Part shown: piece after piece, positions 9,168 to 18,896 of the stretch | Layout of the letters: each line of letters opens with the position of its first letter | Position numbering within the stretch: the first letter of the stretch is position 1 | Assembly (NCBI GenBank): GCA_017642885.1 | Contig: JAEPOM010000001.1 | Coordinates: 310,001 to 374,000 of the forward strand | Direction of reading: 5' to 3' | Length of the DNA: 64,000 nt | Source: Henriciella sp. | GTDB taxonomy: Bacteria > Pseudomonadota > Alphaproteobacteria > Caulobacterales > Hyphomonadaceae | Notes under the pieces: generated by a model | Database searches by the model: none | What the model was told of the DNA's origin: nothing | The model's input: only the letters and a program-made list of their open reading frames with translations | Position numbers and translations under genes: made by a program

Positions 9168-9905
9168 TTAATTCCAGTCGATCTCGGCGCCGTTGCGCTG
9201 CATGTCGAGCGTCCATCCCCTGCGTTCGCCGCCTTTCTCTTCATAGAGATAGCGCGGCTCCAGCAAGCGCATGGGCCCCGAGCGGAGGCCCTTTCGCGCC
9301 CGCACCAGGACCCGCTTCGCTTCTGCACCCGGATAGGAATGGATCGGCAGGACCGTGATCTCGCCGGTCTGGCGCTCGATGATGGACAGAATTCGTGCCA
9401 GATCCGCGGCCCGGTGCACCATCACGAACGTGCCCTTGTGCCGAAGCGCGAACAGCATGGCATTGATCCAGTCTTTTAGAGAAATGTTTTCCAGATAGGC
9501 CGCTTCCTTCCCCGTCCCGGGTGCCTGGATGGTGCCCGTTTCAAAGAATGGCGGGTTTGAGAAGACAAGCTCATACCGGTTCTGCCATTTGTCCTCTAGA
9601 TCATTCGCATTGCCCTGGACGATCTCCACGCGATCCTCGAATCCGTTGGCCCGTGCGCCTTGATGCGCGAGCCCTGCCATGGCTGGATCGATTTCAAGCC
9701 CAGTGAGACGAGCCTGCTTCAACCTGTGCGCCGCCGGGAGGAGCGCGCCGCCTGACCCACAGCCCATCTCCAGAACTTCGCCCTGGATGGAACAATCTAG
9801 TGCCGACGCCAGCAGCAGACTGTCGGTCCCGGCGCGAAACCCCTGCTCGGGCTGGTAGACCTTGATGCGGCCTGAATAGAAAGCATCGACCGTGTGAGCG
9901 GTCAC
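9168..9905 (-). CDS. TrmN6-like SAM-dependent methyltransferase
   Basis: This 245-residue class I methyltransferase carries the family's front motif [20 protein letters not shown], a SAM-binding glycine loop [14 protein letters not shown], an acidic strand end LTGLEIDP, and the N6-adenine catalytic motif NPPFFE. This combination matches the tRNA1(Val) adenine-37 N6-methyltransferase group (YfiC/TrmN6). The exact tRNA target is inferred from the family. The start overlaps the DUF2007 stop (ATGA), so the two are coupled. Confidence 0.85.
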   Translation of the reverse strand: MTAHTVDAFYSGRIKVYQPEQGFRAGTDSLLLASALDCSIQGEVLEMGCGSGGALLPAAHRLKQARLTGLEIDPAMAGLAHQGARANGFEDRVEIVQGNANDLEDKWQNRYELVFSNPPFFETGTIQAPGTGKEAAYLENISLKDWINAMLFALRHKGTFVMVHRAADLARILSIIERQTGEITVLPIHSYPGAEAKRVLVRARKGLRSGPMRLLEPRYLYEEKGGERRGWTLDMQRNGAEIDWN

Positions 9906-10111
9906 GCATCTTTCTCCACTTCGCGCAGCAGGAAACGAGCCCGCTCTGCGAGATCTTCCCGCACTGTGATGCGAATTGGCACCATCGGTCCTCGCCCATC
10001 AATCATCGCAGTATGCTCGTCCAGAACGAACGGTTCGATACCGTCTTCCCGCAATACATGCTGGATATAAGAGAGTTTCACCAAGTCATTGGTGCGAAAC
10101 ACTTCTTCCAA
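9902..10111 (-). CDS. DUF2007 small protein
   Basis: This is a 69-residue protein of the DUF2007 ('putative signal transducing protein') type. It has an N-terminal V(F)RTND segment, a helix that recognises position (YIQHVLREDGIEPFVLDEH), and a C-terminal strand-helix VPIRITVREDLAERARFLL. The family has a ferredoxin-like, ACT-like fold without proven function. It is coupled to the downstream methyltransferase by a 4-base overlap, an arrangement that suggests joint expression. The divergent promoter region toward the prenyl synthase is only 108 bases. Confidence 0.8.
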   Translation of the reverse strand: MEEVFRTNDLVKLSYIQHVLREDGIEPFVLDEHTAMIDGRGPMVPIRITVREDLAERARFLLREVEKDA

Positions 10112-10219
10112 GGTCGTTTCTCCTAAATTGCCACATGCGGTGGCTTACCGCAGCTGCGAGACTTCAATTTTGCGCTACCTCTATGGAAAGCGAAGCAAAA
10201 GTGAAATAGGACTTCCGGC

Positions 10220-11239
10220 GTGACAGCGCAAACCAACCCTTCCCGCACTTCTGACATCGACACGATTGTTGACCGTCTGCAGACCATGCTGAGCGACGAC
10301 CTCACGGCGACGGAGGCCTTGCTCGTCCAGCGTGCCAAGAGCCCAGTTGATGTTATACCGGACCTCTCCGGCTATATCGTCTCGGCCGGTGGCAAGCGCC
10401 TGCGCCCGATGATTACACTGGCAGCGGCGCACGCATGTGGCGGGACAAATCCCGGCACGCACGCTCTGGCGACGGCGGTCGAGTTCATTCACACCGCTAC
10501 TCTCCTTCACGATGACGTTGTCGATGACAGCGATCTCCGGCGCGGTAAAAAAGCGGCGAAGAATGTCTGGGGCAACAATGCCTCCATCCTGGTTGGAGAC
10601 TTCCTTTTTGCCCGCGCCTTCACACTGATGGTCGAGACTGGCAGCCTGGAAATCCTGCGCATTCTATCCGATGCATCTTCGGTGATTGCGGAAGGTGAGG
10701 TTCATCAGCTGGCTGCGGCGAGCCGAACGGATCTCCCAACCGAAGAGTATCTCGCGATTATCGAAGCCAAGACGGCTGCCCTGTTCGAGGCGGCGGCAAA
10801 GGCAGGCGCGCTGTCAGCGGGCCCGCAAGGCGAACCGTTTGCAACAGCGCTTGCGGCCTATGGAAAAAATCTCGGCCTCGCCTTCCAGATCATTGATGAC
10901 GCCCTGGATTATGGCGGCACCACGTCGGTAATCGGCAAAGCAGTTGGCGACGATTTCCGAGAGGGTAAATCAACGCTCCCCGTGATCATTGCGCGCCGGC
11001 GCGGAAGTTCCGAAGATCAGGACTTCTGGGATCGCGCTCTCAATCCGGACCAGCAAACTGAAGGTGACCTCGCGCACGCGATTTACCTGATCCGCTCGAC
11101 CGGTGCGGCGGAAGCCACATTGGTTGAAGCAAAGGCGTATGCTGAGCTGTCGAAAGCTGCGCTGCGCGCTTTACCGGACAGCGAGTGGACCAAGGCGCTT
11201 GCGGATCTCGCGGACTTCTGTGTCAGCCGCGCCCATTAG
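10220..11239 (+). CDS. ispB: Trans-polyprenyl diphosphate synthase (octaprenyl/decaprenyl type)
   Basis: This enzyme adds isopentenyl units to an allylic diphosphate to make the long side chain of ubiquinone. The 339 residues show GGKRLRP (57-63), the first aspartate-rich motif HDDVVDD (97-103) followed by RRGK, and the second motif IIDDALD (224-230). The residues before the first motif are small, as expected for a long-chain enzyme, but the exact chain length (C40-C50) cannot be read from sequence. The start is a GTG with AGGA about 9 bases upstream. The gene may head a plus-strand run continuing through ispE. Confidence 0.93.
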   Translation: MTAQTNPSRTSDIDTIVDRLQTMLSDDLTATEALLVQRAKSPVDVIPDLSGYIVSAGGKRLRPMITLAAAHACGGTNPGTHALATAVEFIHTATLLHDDVVDDSDLRRGKKAAKNVWGNNASILVGDFLFARAFTLMVETGSLEILRILSDASSVIAEGEVHQLAAASRTDLPTEEYLAIIEAKTAALFEAAAKAGALSAGPQGEPFATALAAYGKNLGLAFQIIDDALDYGGTTSVIGKAVGDDFREGKSTLPVIIARRRGSSEDQDFWDRALNPDQQTEGDLAHAIYLIRSTGAAEATLVEAKAYAELSKAALRALPDSEWTKALADLADFCVSRAH

Positions 11240-11320
11240 GGATCACGGCGAAACATGACCGCCAATTAAATTTCAGACTTTTACTTGCCTGAAACCGCAG
11301 TCATTGAGAGAAGACGAGCT

Positions 11321-13063
11321 ATGTTTCGCGCGCTCGCTCTCACTGTATCATGCCTTGTGCTGTCTTCCTGTGTCTCAAACGGCTCCGGTACGCCTTCGGA
11401 AATCCTTGCGCGCGCTGAGGCCGATACTCAGTTGCGCCGGGAAATCGATACGCTGAGCACGTACGCCGTCGCCAAATATGCGGGCCTGACGGACGATGCG
11501 CAGACATCCGCCCGCCAATATGCCCGGCTACTGCGAAGCGTGCAGGATGATCCATGGGTGGCCGAACAGGCGATATTCTCAATCTTGCGGGTTGGCGAAG
11601 TGTCGCGCGCGGTGGCGCTCGCAAAACGGCTGCCACCAGACACACTTGCTGAAACCGAACTCCCACGCCTGCTCATGGCGGTCGATGCAACACAGCGCGG
11701 CGCATCTGATGAGGTGTTCACCTATCTCGATCAGCCGTGGCGCAATGAATATCACGCGATGCTGGCACGCAGCCTCGCCGCGTGGAACCTTCTGGAAGGT
11801 GACCCGCAAGCCGCCATCTTGCTTCAACAGCAGGCCGGCGGCGATGATGGCCTGTTCACGATTATGGGACAGACCCTGGCCGCGATCATGAAAGCCAATG
11901 CTGGTGATGAGGCCGCGGCCCGGTCAGACCTCGGCTACCTATTTGATCTGGGGGCGCGACTGGCTCTGGGCGTCGAAGCAGAAGCGCGACTTCTGGCCCG
12001 AGATGGTCAGACTGAGAAAGCGCTTCAACACCTCACCGCGTTCCGTACGGAAGTGGGGCGGCATCCCGCCCTCACAGCTTTGCAGTACGAGATTGAAGCG
12101 GGAAGTATCAACCCCGTTCCAACCTATTCGGCGGCCCAAGGCACTGCGCTGGCCTTCTATCTCGCGACCGCGCCGCAAGCCACGCAATACTATAATGACG
12201 TCCCAGCGGTTTATTTCGCCATGGCGAGCTATCTTGATCCGGAGCTGGATGTCGCCAAGACGCTCTGGGCCGACGTCCTCGATCAATCCGATCGACGCGT
12301 CGAAGCCATCGCCTTGCTGCAATCGATACCAGAAGCCTCCGTGCATCATACCAGCGCGCAGGGACAGCTCGCCTGGGCTTTGCGGCGCGAAGGACGCGAC
12401 GATGAAGCGCTGACAATCGCCCGCGAAACACTGGCGCGAACCGATAATCGCAATATTCGCGTGCAGCTGGCCGACCTGCTTCAATCCCTCGGACGGGATG
12501 GCGAAGCTGCCGACACGTTCTCCGACATTATTGAAGCCGATGAGGCCGAAGGCCTGTATGATTGGCGCATCTATTATGCTCGAGGCGGCGCCCGCGAGCG
12601 GCTCGGCGAGTGGCCTCCCGCCGAGAACGACTTGCAGACGGCGATGAATCTGCGACCCGACAATCCGACGATCATGAATTATCTCGGTTATAGCTGGATC
12701 GATCGCGGGATAAATCTGGATGAAGGTCTTGCGCTGATTGAAACCGCATTGCGATATGCGCCCGAAAATGGCGCGATCACGGACAGCCTTGGCTGGGCCC
12801 ACTATAAGCTTGGCAATTATGAGCGGGCGATTTTCTATCTCGAGCGCGCGGTTGAGCTTGAGCCTACCATCGCGGAGATCCTGGACCATTTGGGCGACGC
12901 CTATTGGCAAGTCGGACGCTTCAAAGAGGCAGGCTTCCAATGGGAGCGCGCCCTGAAATACGCCGCGGATGAGGAAGAACGCGAACTATTGAGCAAAAAG
13001 CTCGCGGGCGGCATCGCCCTCCTGCAAGCCGCAAACGAGACTCAGGTTCCTGCCTATCCATGA
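11321..13063 (+). CDS. TPR-repeat lipoprotein
   Basis: The ATG at 11321 gives a 580-residue protein with a lipoprotein signal (MFRALALTVSCLVLSSC). An upstream in-frame start would add charged residues before it. The rest is helical and contains clear TPR units in the second half (about residues 330-560), including MNYLGYSWIDRGINLDEGLALIETAL and GAITDSLGWAHYKLGNYERAIFYLERAVELEP. TPR scaffolds mediate protein contacts, so an envelope assembly role is inferred. The stop overlaps the ispE start (ATGA), implying translational coupling. Confidence 0.88.
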   Translation: MFRALALTVSCLVLSSCVSNGSGTPSEILARAEADTQLRREIDTLSTYAVAKYAGLTDDAQTSARQYARLLRSVQDDPWVAEQAIFSILRVGEVSRAVALAKRLPPDTLAETELPRLLMAVDATQRGASDEVFTYLDQPWRNEYHAMLARSLAAWNLLEGDPQAAILLQQQAGGDDGLFTIMGQTLAAIMKANAGDEAAARSDLGYLFDLGARLALGVEAEARLLARDGQTEKALQHLTAFRTEVGRHPALTALQYEIEAGSINPVPTYSAAQGTALAFYLATAPQATQYYNDVPAVYFAMASYLDPELDVAKTLWADVLDQSDRRVEAIALLQSIPEASVHHTSAQGQLAWALRREGRDDEALTIARETLARTDNRNIRVQLADLLQSLGRDGEAADTFSDIIEADEAEGLYDWRIYYARGGARERLGEWPPAENDLQTAMNLRPDNPTIMNYLGYSWIDRGINLDEGLALIETALRYAPENGAITDSLGWAHYKLGNYERAIFYLERAVELEPTIAEILDHLGDAYWQVGRFKEAGFQWERALKYAADEEERELLSKKLAGGIALLQAANETQVPAYP

Positions 13064-13950
13064 CGCGTTTGTCGGAATTCGCGCCCGCGAAAGTGAACCT
13101 CTCGCTGCATGTCGGCCCGCCAAAGGAAAACGGGCGGCACAATCTGGTTTCCCTGGTCGCTTTCGCAGATGTCGACACCGCCGACGTGATCACAGCGGAA
13201 CCCGCCAGCCATTTTAGCCTGGCCGTCGATGGGCCGTATGCCGAACAATCCGGCCCCGCCAAACACAATCTGGTGCTCAAGGCTGCCCGCGCGATGAACG
13301 ATGCCCTCGACGGCAATGCCCCGACATTGGCGTTCCGGCTGATCAAGAATCTGCCCTGCGCGGCTGGTATTGGCGGCGGCTCTGCAGATGCGGGCGCAGC
13401 GCTGCGCCTAATTGTGCGCGCCCATGGCGGCGAGACGGTTCAGACTATGGCGGAGACCATTGCGCCTTTGCTCGGCGGCGACGTGCTTGCCTGCTTTCGC
13501 AACCTTCCCGGTCTGATGACCGGCGAAGGCGAGAATTTTGATCCTGTCCTCAGCGTGCCGCGCATTCCCGCAGTTTTGGTCAATCCTGGCATTGCCTGCC
13601 CAACCGGGCCTGTATTTGCGGCCTATGATGATGTTGCGCCAAGTGCATTGCCCGAGCATCCGCCACTGCCGGACAATCGCACCGCGATCCGGGCTTTTCT
13701 ATCCTGGCTCCGCGATAACACCGAAAACAGCCTTGAGACACCGGCCATGAGTAAGCATCCCGAGATCACGCGGACGCTCGCCACGCTGCAAGCTGTGCCT
13801 GGAGCTCGTCTCATACGGATGAGTGGATCCGGCGCGACTTGCTTCGCCCTGTTCGATTCCATGGAGGCTGCGGAGGACGCCTCATCCTCGCTCTCTGGAC
13901 AGAACGCCGACTGGTGGGTCAGTGCGACGATGCTGGGAGCAGGCTCATGA
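13060..13950 (+). CDS. ispE: 4-diphosphocytidyl-2-C-methyl-D-erythritol kinase
   Basis: This GHMP-family kinase phosphorylates CDP-methylerythritol in the MEP isoprenoid pathway. The N-terminus FAPAKVNLSLHV contains the substrate-binding Lys/Asn. The ATP loop reads PCAAGIGGGSADAGAAL. The C-terminal motif is MSGSGATCFALFDS. The length of 296 residues is normal. It overlaps its neighbours on both sides by ATGA. Its position next to a prenyl synthase and an undecaprenyl-phosphate transferase is consistent with an isoprenoid/envelope operon. Confidence 0.95.
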   Translation: MTRLSEFAPAKVNLSLHVGPPKENGRHNLVSLVAFADVDTADVITAEPASHFSLAVDGPYAEQSGPAKHNLVLKAARAMNDALDGNAPTLAFRLIKNLPCAAGIGGGSADAGAALRLIVRAHGGETVQTMAETIAPLLGGDVLACFRNLPGLMTGEGENFDPVLSVPRIPAVLVNPGIACPTGPVFAAYDDVAPSALPEHPPLPDNRTAIRAFLSWLRDNTENSLETPAMSKHPEITRTLATLQAVPGARLIRMSGSGATCFALFDSMEAAEDASSSLSGQNADWWVSATMLGAGS

Positions 13951-15005
13951 GCGGCCAACTTGCGATCGCGGCCGCCGGCTTTACCGCGCTTGGGTTCGCC
14001 CTCTGCCTGCTCTTTTGCGCTCTGGTGAAACGATCTGGCATTGTCGACGAGCCAGATGGCGGACGTAAACAGCAGTCCACGGCCATCCCCCGCCTCGGCG
14101 GCGTCGCGATCGCTGCAGGTGCCGTGCTTGGAAGTCTGATCAGTTTTTTCATTCTGCTCCTGGCCTGGGGCACAGCGCCTGACGCTGGGTTTTCGCGTCT
14201 CTTCTCTGAGATTTCAAACCTGTTGCAAGGATATGAAACGGTTCTGGTCTTTGTCGCAGGCGCATTCTTGCTCGGGCTTTGGGATGATGTCTGGACGGCG
14301 AACACCAAGCTAAAGCTCATCGCGCTTGCGGGCCTGTGCATCGGCGTCGCCGCATTCGGGCTTATCCCCGACGCCCTCACTTCGCCGTGGGGCGACGTCA
14401 CATTGCCGGTCGTGCTTATCATTGGTAGCGCCGCCTGGCTGCTGGTTTTCACCAATGCTGTGAACTTCATAGATGGCTCTGACGGTCTCGCCGTCGGATC
14501 GCTCACCATCATGCTCATCGGCCTCGCGACCTGTGGTACGCTGGTTGGAGCCTGGAGCTTTAGCGTCTTGTGGTTCTCACTGTTTGGGGCGCTTGTTGGC
14601 TTCCTGATGCATAACTTGCGAGGGACGCTATATGTGGGCGACGCCGGAGCCCTCGGATTGGGAGCCTTGTTTTCGGGCCTCGCCCTGATCTCGGGATTAG
14701 ACATCTGGACCGTCGCAACGCTCGCTCTGCCTTTCCTGGTGGACGTCTTGATGACCCTGATCTGGCGCGCCAAGCATGGTCGCAACTGGCTCGAGCCGCA
14801 CCTCGACCACGCCTATCAACGCCTCATCGCAAGCGGGTGGAGTCATCTCGACGTGGCAATCCTGTATTGGGGGTTCAGCGCGGTTAGCGGCGCGGCGGCC
14901 TACATCGCTGCGAAAGGCGGCGGCGCGGCCCCGTTCGCGGTGTTCTGGGGTCTATGCCTCGCCGGGATCGCCCTGTGGATCCGGCATCGGCGCGCCGCTG
15001 AGTGA
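13947..15005 (+). CDS. WecA/MraY-like polyprenyl-phosphate sugar-1-phosphate transferase
   Basis: This is an integral membrane glycosyltransferase-4 family protein of 352 residues from the ATG that overlaps the ispE stop. About ten hydrophobic segments are visible. Family signatures are VDEPDGGRKQQSTAIPRLGG (cytoplasmic loop 1), LLGLWDDVW (Mg site), NAVNFIDGSDGLAVG and YVGDAGALGLGA, plus a late HLDHAYQRL histidine loop. Such enzymes move a sugar-1-phosphate (often GlcNAc-1-P) from a UDP-sugar to undecaprenyl phosphate, starting O-antigen or other surface polysaccharides. MraY itself is less likely because no mur genes are nearby. The 3' end overlaps the opposing gene by 54 bases. Confidence 0.88.
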   Translation: MSGQLAIAAAGFTALGFALCLLFCALVKRSGIVDEPDGGRKQQSTAIPRLGGVAIAAGAVLGSLISFFILLLAWGTAPDAGFSRLFSEISNLLQGYETVLVFVAGAFLLGLWDDVWTANTKLKLIALAGLCIGVAAFGLIPDALTSPWGDVTLPVVLIIGSAAWLLVFTNAVNFIDGSDGLAVGSLTIMLIGLATCGTLVGAWSFSVLWFSLFGALVGFLMHNLRGTLYVGDAGALGLGALFSGLALISGLDIWTVATLALPFLVDVLMTLIWRAKHGRNWLEPHLDHAYQRLIASGWSHLDVAILYWGFSAVSGAAAYIAAKGGGAAPFAVFWGLCLAGIALWIRHRRAAE

Positions 15006-15539
15006 CGCAATTTCGCGGGCCATTTCTCTCGCCGGATAAGTCTGCGCCTTTAGATTTGGTCTACAGGTCCAGGCGACGGGAAAAAGCAACACCACCATCG
15101 CCAGGCCGGCAATACCTGCCTCAATCGATCCGCGCCCCGTCAGATCCGTAACGCCCGCAAAGATCAGAAAGAGCCCCAGCAAGGTCCCAGCGACACCCAA
15201 AACAAACAAAGCAATCCGCCACGGCGCTGAATAGCCCTTCGCAATACCGAGATCCGGCTGCAAGCGATCCAGCTCCAATAAAACGGCGTGAACGAGCGCG
15301 AAGAAGGCATCGCGACCACCACCCTGATCATTGCATTCGATTTTGGTCACGCCCTGCTCCGATTTCAGGTGCAGCCAGGCGCTACGCGTGCCGCGATAGC
15401 TTACGGTGTTCCAACTTGCCGAAGTGACCGATGCGAGGTCCAGCGCCGCGGCGCCGCCCCGTCGCATCAAATGGCCGTCTTCAATGGCCCAGGTCTGCTC
15501 TTTGCGAACCGGCGCGGGTTTGAACGTATACTCGTGCAT
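14952..15539 (-). CDS. Uncharacterised membrane protein with two spans
   Basis: This 195-residue protein begins with a soluble part of about 105 residues rich in beta-strand-like sequence (RRGGAAALDLASVTSASWNT), resembling a PH-like membrane-protein head. Two hydrophobic segments follow at about 107-130 and 140-160. It ends with a cytoplasmic-type tail PAREMAREIASLSG. No family is assigned. It converges on the sugar-phosphate transferase, and the last 54 bases of the two genes overlap tail to tail. The ETF-QO gene ends upstream on the opposite side. Confidence 0.7.
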   Translation of the reverse strand: MHEYTFKPAPVRKEQTWAIEDGHLMRRGGAAALDLASVTSASWNTVSYRGTRSAWLHLKSEQGVTKIECNDQGGGRDAFFALVHAVLLELDRLQPDLGIAKGYSAPWRIALFVLGVAGTLLGLFLIFAGVTDLTGRGSIEAGIAGLAMVVLLFPVAWTCRPNLKAQTYPAREMAREIASLSGAPMPDPQGDPGEA

Positions 15540-15563
15540 GCCCGTCGCCTCCTAGGTCCAAAT

Positions 15564-17243
15564 TTACATGTTCGGATAGGCCGGCCCGCCGCCGCCTTCA
15601 GGGGTGACCCAATTGATGTTCTGGTTCGGGTCTTTGATATCGCAGGTCTTGCAGTGAATGCAGTTTTGCGAGTTGATCTGGAACACGGGCTCTTTGCCGT
15701 CTTCCTCAATCCACTCATAAACCCCAGCCGGGCAATAACGCGCGGACGGCCCGTTGAACACGTCATGCTCAGAGGCTTTCTGCAAAGCGAGGTCAGCGAC
15801 CTTCAGGTGCTTCGGCTGATCTTCAGCGTGATAGGTGTTGGTGAAGGACACATTGGTCAGCTTGTCGAAGCTGAGCACGCCGTCTGGCTTTGCATATTCA
15901 ATCGGCTTGAACTTGCTGGCGGGCTTCAGATACTCGTGGTCGGCTTTGCCATGCTTCATCTGCGGGATGTAACCGAAGCCGAGAAGGTAGCGCATCCACA
16001 TGTCCGGCATGCCCAGCACCGCCCCTGGCATCGTGCCGTAGCGCGACATAAGCGGCTTCACGTTGCGCACACGGGCAAGATCCGTCCAGACCCAGCTATC
16101 GCGGACTGCTTGCTGAAACGAGCTCAGCTCATCCGAGGCACGCCCCGCACGAAGCGCTGTCACAGCCTCTTCAGCCGCAAGCATGCCGGTCTTCATGGCA
16201 TTGTGAGTGCCTTTGATGCGCGGCAGGTTCACGAACCCGGCTGAGCACCCGATCAGCGCACCGCCCGGGAAGGTCAGTTTTGGAATCGACTGGATCCCGC
16301 CAGATGTGATCGCGCGGGCGCCATAGGCTTCGCGCTTCCCACCTTTGAGGAATTTAGAGATCTCATCATGATGCTTGTAGCGCTGGAACTCGTCATATGG
16401 CGACAGGTGCGGGTTCTTGTAATTTAGGTGCACCACATAGCCCACTGAAACGTAATTCTCTCCGCCTTCAGAGAAGTGGTAGAGGAATCCGCCACCATTG
16501 CCGTCCTTGTCTTTCACCGGCCAGCCAAATGTGTGCTGGACGTACCCGGCGCTAAACTCGGGATGATCTGCTGGGACTTTCCAGACTTCTTTCAGACCAA
16601 TGCCATATTTTTGCGGATCGCAGTCCGCTTCTAGGTCGTATTTTGCTTTGACTTCCTTGGTCAGGGAACCACGAGCGCCTTCTGCAAACAGGACATACTT
16701 ACCCAGCAGTTCCATGCCAGGCTCGTAATCCGGTTTGTGGCTGCCATCTTCTGCGATGCCCATAACACCAGCGACGACGCCGCGGACTTCGCCATTGTCG
16801 CCGTACACGACTTCAGAAGCGGCAAATCCCGGGAAGACCTGAACCTCCAGCTCTTCCGCGCGCTCACCCAGCCAACGGCAGACATTGGCCAGCGAGCCGA
16901 TATAGCAGCCATGATTGTGCATGAACGGCGGGAACGCAAAGGTTGGCATCGCCATCGAGCCGTTGGGACCAAGCAGCTTGTACTTGTCCGCATTCACTTC
17001 GGTGCGGATCGGACGATCGTCACGAGTGCGCCAGTCGGGGATCAGCTCATCCAGCGCTTTCGGATCCAGTACGAGACCAGAGAGGATGTGCGCGCCAATC
17101 TCTCCGCCTTTTTCCAGGACGACCACTTCCAGCTCTTCGCCAGCTTCATTCGCCAACTGTTTCGCCCGGATTGCTGCTGCGAGCCCTGCGGGGCCGCCAC
17201 CGACAATCACCAGGTCAAATTCCATCGACTCGCGTTCGCTCAT
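15564..17243 (-). CDS. Electron transfer flavoprotein-ubiquinone oxidoreductase
   Basis: ETF-QO passes electrons from ETF (fatty acid and amino acid oxidation) to ubiquinone at the inner membrane. The FAD-binding start DLVIVGGGPAGLAAAIRAKQL is clear, as is GARGSLTKEVKAKYDL. The C-terminal single 4Fe-4S domain reads CPAGVYEWIEEDG and QINSQNCIHCKTCDIKDP, giving the cysteine ligands. The ATG at 17243 is preferred because GGGAGAG lies 6 bases upstream. A start 9 codons earlier adds nothing family-like. The protein is 559 residues, the usual length. Confidence 0.96.
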   Translation of the reverse strand: MSERESMEFDLVIVGGGPAGLAAAIRAKQLANEAGEELEVVVLEKGGEIGAHILSGLVLDPKALDELIPDWRTRDDRPIRTEVNADKYKLLGPNGSMAMPTFAFPPFMHNHGCYIGSLANVCRWLGERAEELEVQVFPGFAASEVVYGDNGEVRGVVAGVMGIAEDGSHKPDYEPGMELLGKYVLFAEGARGSLTKEVKAKYDLEADCDPQKYGIGLKEVWKVPADHPEFSAGYVQHTFGWPVKDKDGNGGGFLYHFSEGGENYVSVGYVVHLNYKNPHLSPYDEFQRYKHHDEISKFLKGGKREAYGARAITSGGIQSIPKLTFPGGALIGCSAGFVNLPRIKGTHNAMKTGMLAAEEAVTALRAGRASDELSSFQQAVRDSWVWTDLARVRNVKPLMSRYGTMPGAVLGMPDMWMRYLLGFGYIPQMKHGKADHEYLKPASKFKPIEYAKPDGVLSFDKLTNVSFTNTYHAEDQPKHLKVADLALQKASEHDVFNGPSARYCPAGVYEWIEEDGKEPVFQINSQNCIHCKTCDIKDPNQNINWVTPEGGGGPAYPNM

Positions 17244-17338
17244 TATTTCTCTCCCAAAAGCTGGCAGCACGACTTGCGCGCCATTTAGGTATAATCCAGT
17301 ATTCGCCCACCTCTTTAGCCAAAGTTTACAAGGTCACA

Positions 17339-18187
17339 ATGCCCCAAAATGCCTCTGCCGCAGCGTTAAAGGCGCTCACCGAGTGGTGGGAGGAGATGGG
17401 CGTGGATGTTGATCAGGCTGAAATCAGTGCAGCAATGAAGGCGCAACCAGCAGATTCGTCAGGGCCCGCCCGGGATCTCAAGCCGGTGAGATCGGAATCG
17501 CCGAAGCAATCCCAAGATCAAGCTCGGGGACCGCGCAAATCGCGTCGAAAACAATCAAAAACCCTGGAAGATTGGGTCGCCGAGGCCGAATCACTCGCTG
17601 CGGGAGCAGACTCGCTAGAGGCGCTCAAAGCGGCGATTGAAATCTTCGAAGGCTGCCCGCTCAAGCAACTTTGCGACAAGACGGTCGTTTATGACGGCAC
17701 CCTCAGCGCGCCGGTTATGGTCCTCGGCGAAGGACCCGGCGGCCAGGAAGACCGCATGGGCCTGCCTTTTGTTGGCAAAGCCGGACAGCTGCTCGACAAG
17801 ATGCTCGCGGCGATCGGTTTGGATCGGAAAACCAATACGTTCATCTCAAACGTCAATTATTGGCGTCCTCCGGGCAATCGCAATCCGGAGGCCGATGAGC
17901 TCGCCGTCTGTCGCCCTTTCGTCAACCGGATGGTCGATTTGGCTCAACCGAAAATCATCATCGCAACAGGCGGCGTGGCGGCAAAATCTCTGCTGGACAC
18001 GAAGACGGGCATCATGCGTCTGCGCGGATCTGAGCGTCCGTTTGAGACACCGGCAGGCACCACCATCCCACTCGTTCCGATGTTTCATCCCGCTTACCTG
18101 CTCCGCCGCCCACAGGATAAAAGCCGCGCCTGGCGAGATCTGCTGCTGGTTCAAGCGCGGTTGAAAGAAATGGGCGTCGCGCTCTAA
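17339..18187 (+). CDS. Uracil-DNA glycosylase, family 4-like
   Basis: This base-excision repair enzyme removes uracil from DNA. From the ATG at 17339 the protein has 282 residues. The active-site motif A reads GEGPGGQEDRMGLPFVGKAGQLL (from residue 130), and motif B is MFHPAYLLRRP. Cysteines C106, C112 and C191 sit near where the Fe-S ligands of family 4 lie, but the fourth canonical cysteine is not obvious. The first 100 residues are a charged linker (GPRKSRRKQSKTLEDW) outside the core. The next gene begins one base after the stop. Confidence 0.9.
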   Translation: MPQNASAAALKALTEWWEEMGVDVDQAEISAAMKAQPADSSGPARDLKPVRSESPKQSQDQARGPRKSRRKQSKTLEDWVAEAESLAAGADSLEALKAAIEIFEGCPLKQLCDKTVVYDGTLSAPVMVLGEGPGGQEDRMGLPFVGKAGQLLDKMLAAIGLDRKTNTFISNVNYWRPPGNRNPEADELAVCRPFVNRMVDLAQPKIIIATGGVAAKSLLDTKTGIMRLRGSERPFETPAGTTIPLVPMFHPAYLLRRPQDKSRAWRDLLLVQARLKEMGVAL

Positions 18188-18874
18188 ATGCCCGCCCCGC
18201 TTTCGATCATTATCCCGGCCTATAATGCTGAGGGCGTGCTTCCGCTCTGTCTGGCCTCGCTGATGCCAGGCCTGGAAACCGGGCTCATCCGCGAAGTGAT
18301 TTTGGTCGATGGTGGCAGCGAGGATCAGACCCGGCGTCTGGCCGAGGGCGCGGGTGCCAATGTGATCACGGCGCCGGAAAAAGGTCGCGCCGCACAATTG
18401 TTACAAGGCGCACGAGAAGCCCGCGGCGACTGGTTGCTCTTTCTTCACGCGGATACGGCACTCTCGCGGGATTGGGGCGAGCGGGCGAAGAGCCACATCG
18501 CCGAACGCAAGGGCAAAGCCGCCGCCTTCACGCTCGCCTATCGATCCGATCATCCGATGGCGAAAATCGTCGCACGGCGGGCAAATTGGCGCGCGCGAAC
18601 CCTCGGCCTCCCTTATGGCGATCAAGGTCTTCTGATCTCGCGCAAATTGTATGACGAGGTTGGCGGTTATCCCAACGCGCCATTCATGGAAGACCTCAAA
18701 ATCGTCCGCGCCATCGGTAAGACGCGCCTGACGATCCTCTCTGCTGAGGCCCGCACGGATGCCTCCAAATATGACCGTGATGGCTGGCGCAAGCGATCCT
18801 GGCGCAATGCCATCCTGGTCACGCGATATTTTCTTGGCGCGAGCCCGGAAAAATTGGCAAAGTCCTATTCTTAG
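18188..18874 (+). CDS. Family 2 glycosyltransferase, rSAM/selenodomain-associated type 2
   Basis: This 228-residue GT-A fold protein starts with LSIIIPAYNAEGVLPLCLASL, has the nucleotide-sugar site VILVDGGSEDQT, a G..RA.QLL.GA block, and the metal-binding LLFLHADTAL (a DxD-like HAD). This is the pattern of the 'transferase 2, rSAM/selenodomain-associated' family (TIGR04283). The donor and acceptor are unknown. It directly follows the uracil-DNA glycosylase and precedes a DUF2283 gene and the partner family 'transferase 1'. No radical-SAM selenodomain gene is present in the window. Confidence 0.85.
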   Translation: MPAPLSIIIPAYNAEGVLPLCLASLMPGLETGLIREVILVDGGSEDQTRRLAEGAGANVITAPEKGRAAQLLQGAREARGDWLLFLHADTALSRDWGERAKSHIAERKGKAAAFTLAYRSDHPMAKIVARRANWRARTLGLPYGDQGLLISRKLYDEVGGYPNAPFMEDLKIVRAIGKTRLTILSAEARTDASKYDRDGWRKRSWRNAILVTRYFLGASPEKLAKSYS

Positions 18875-18896
18875 AGGCTCGATTCGAGGATGCGCT

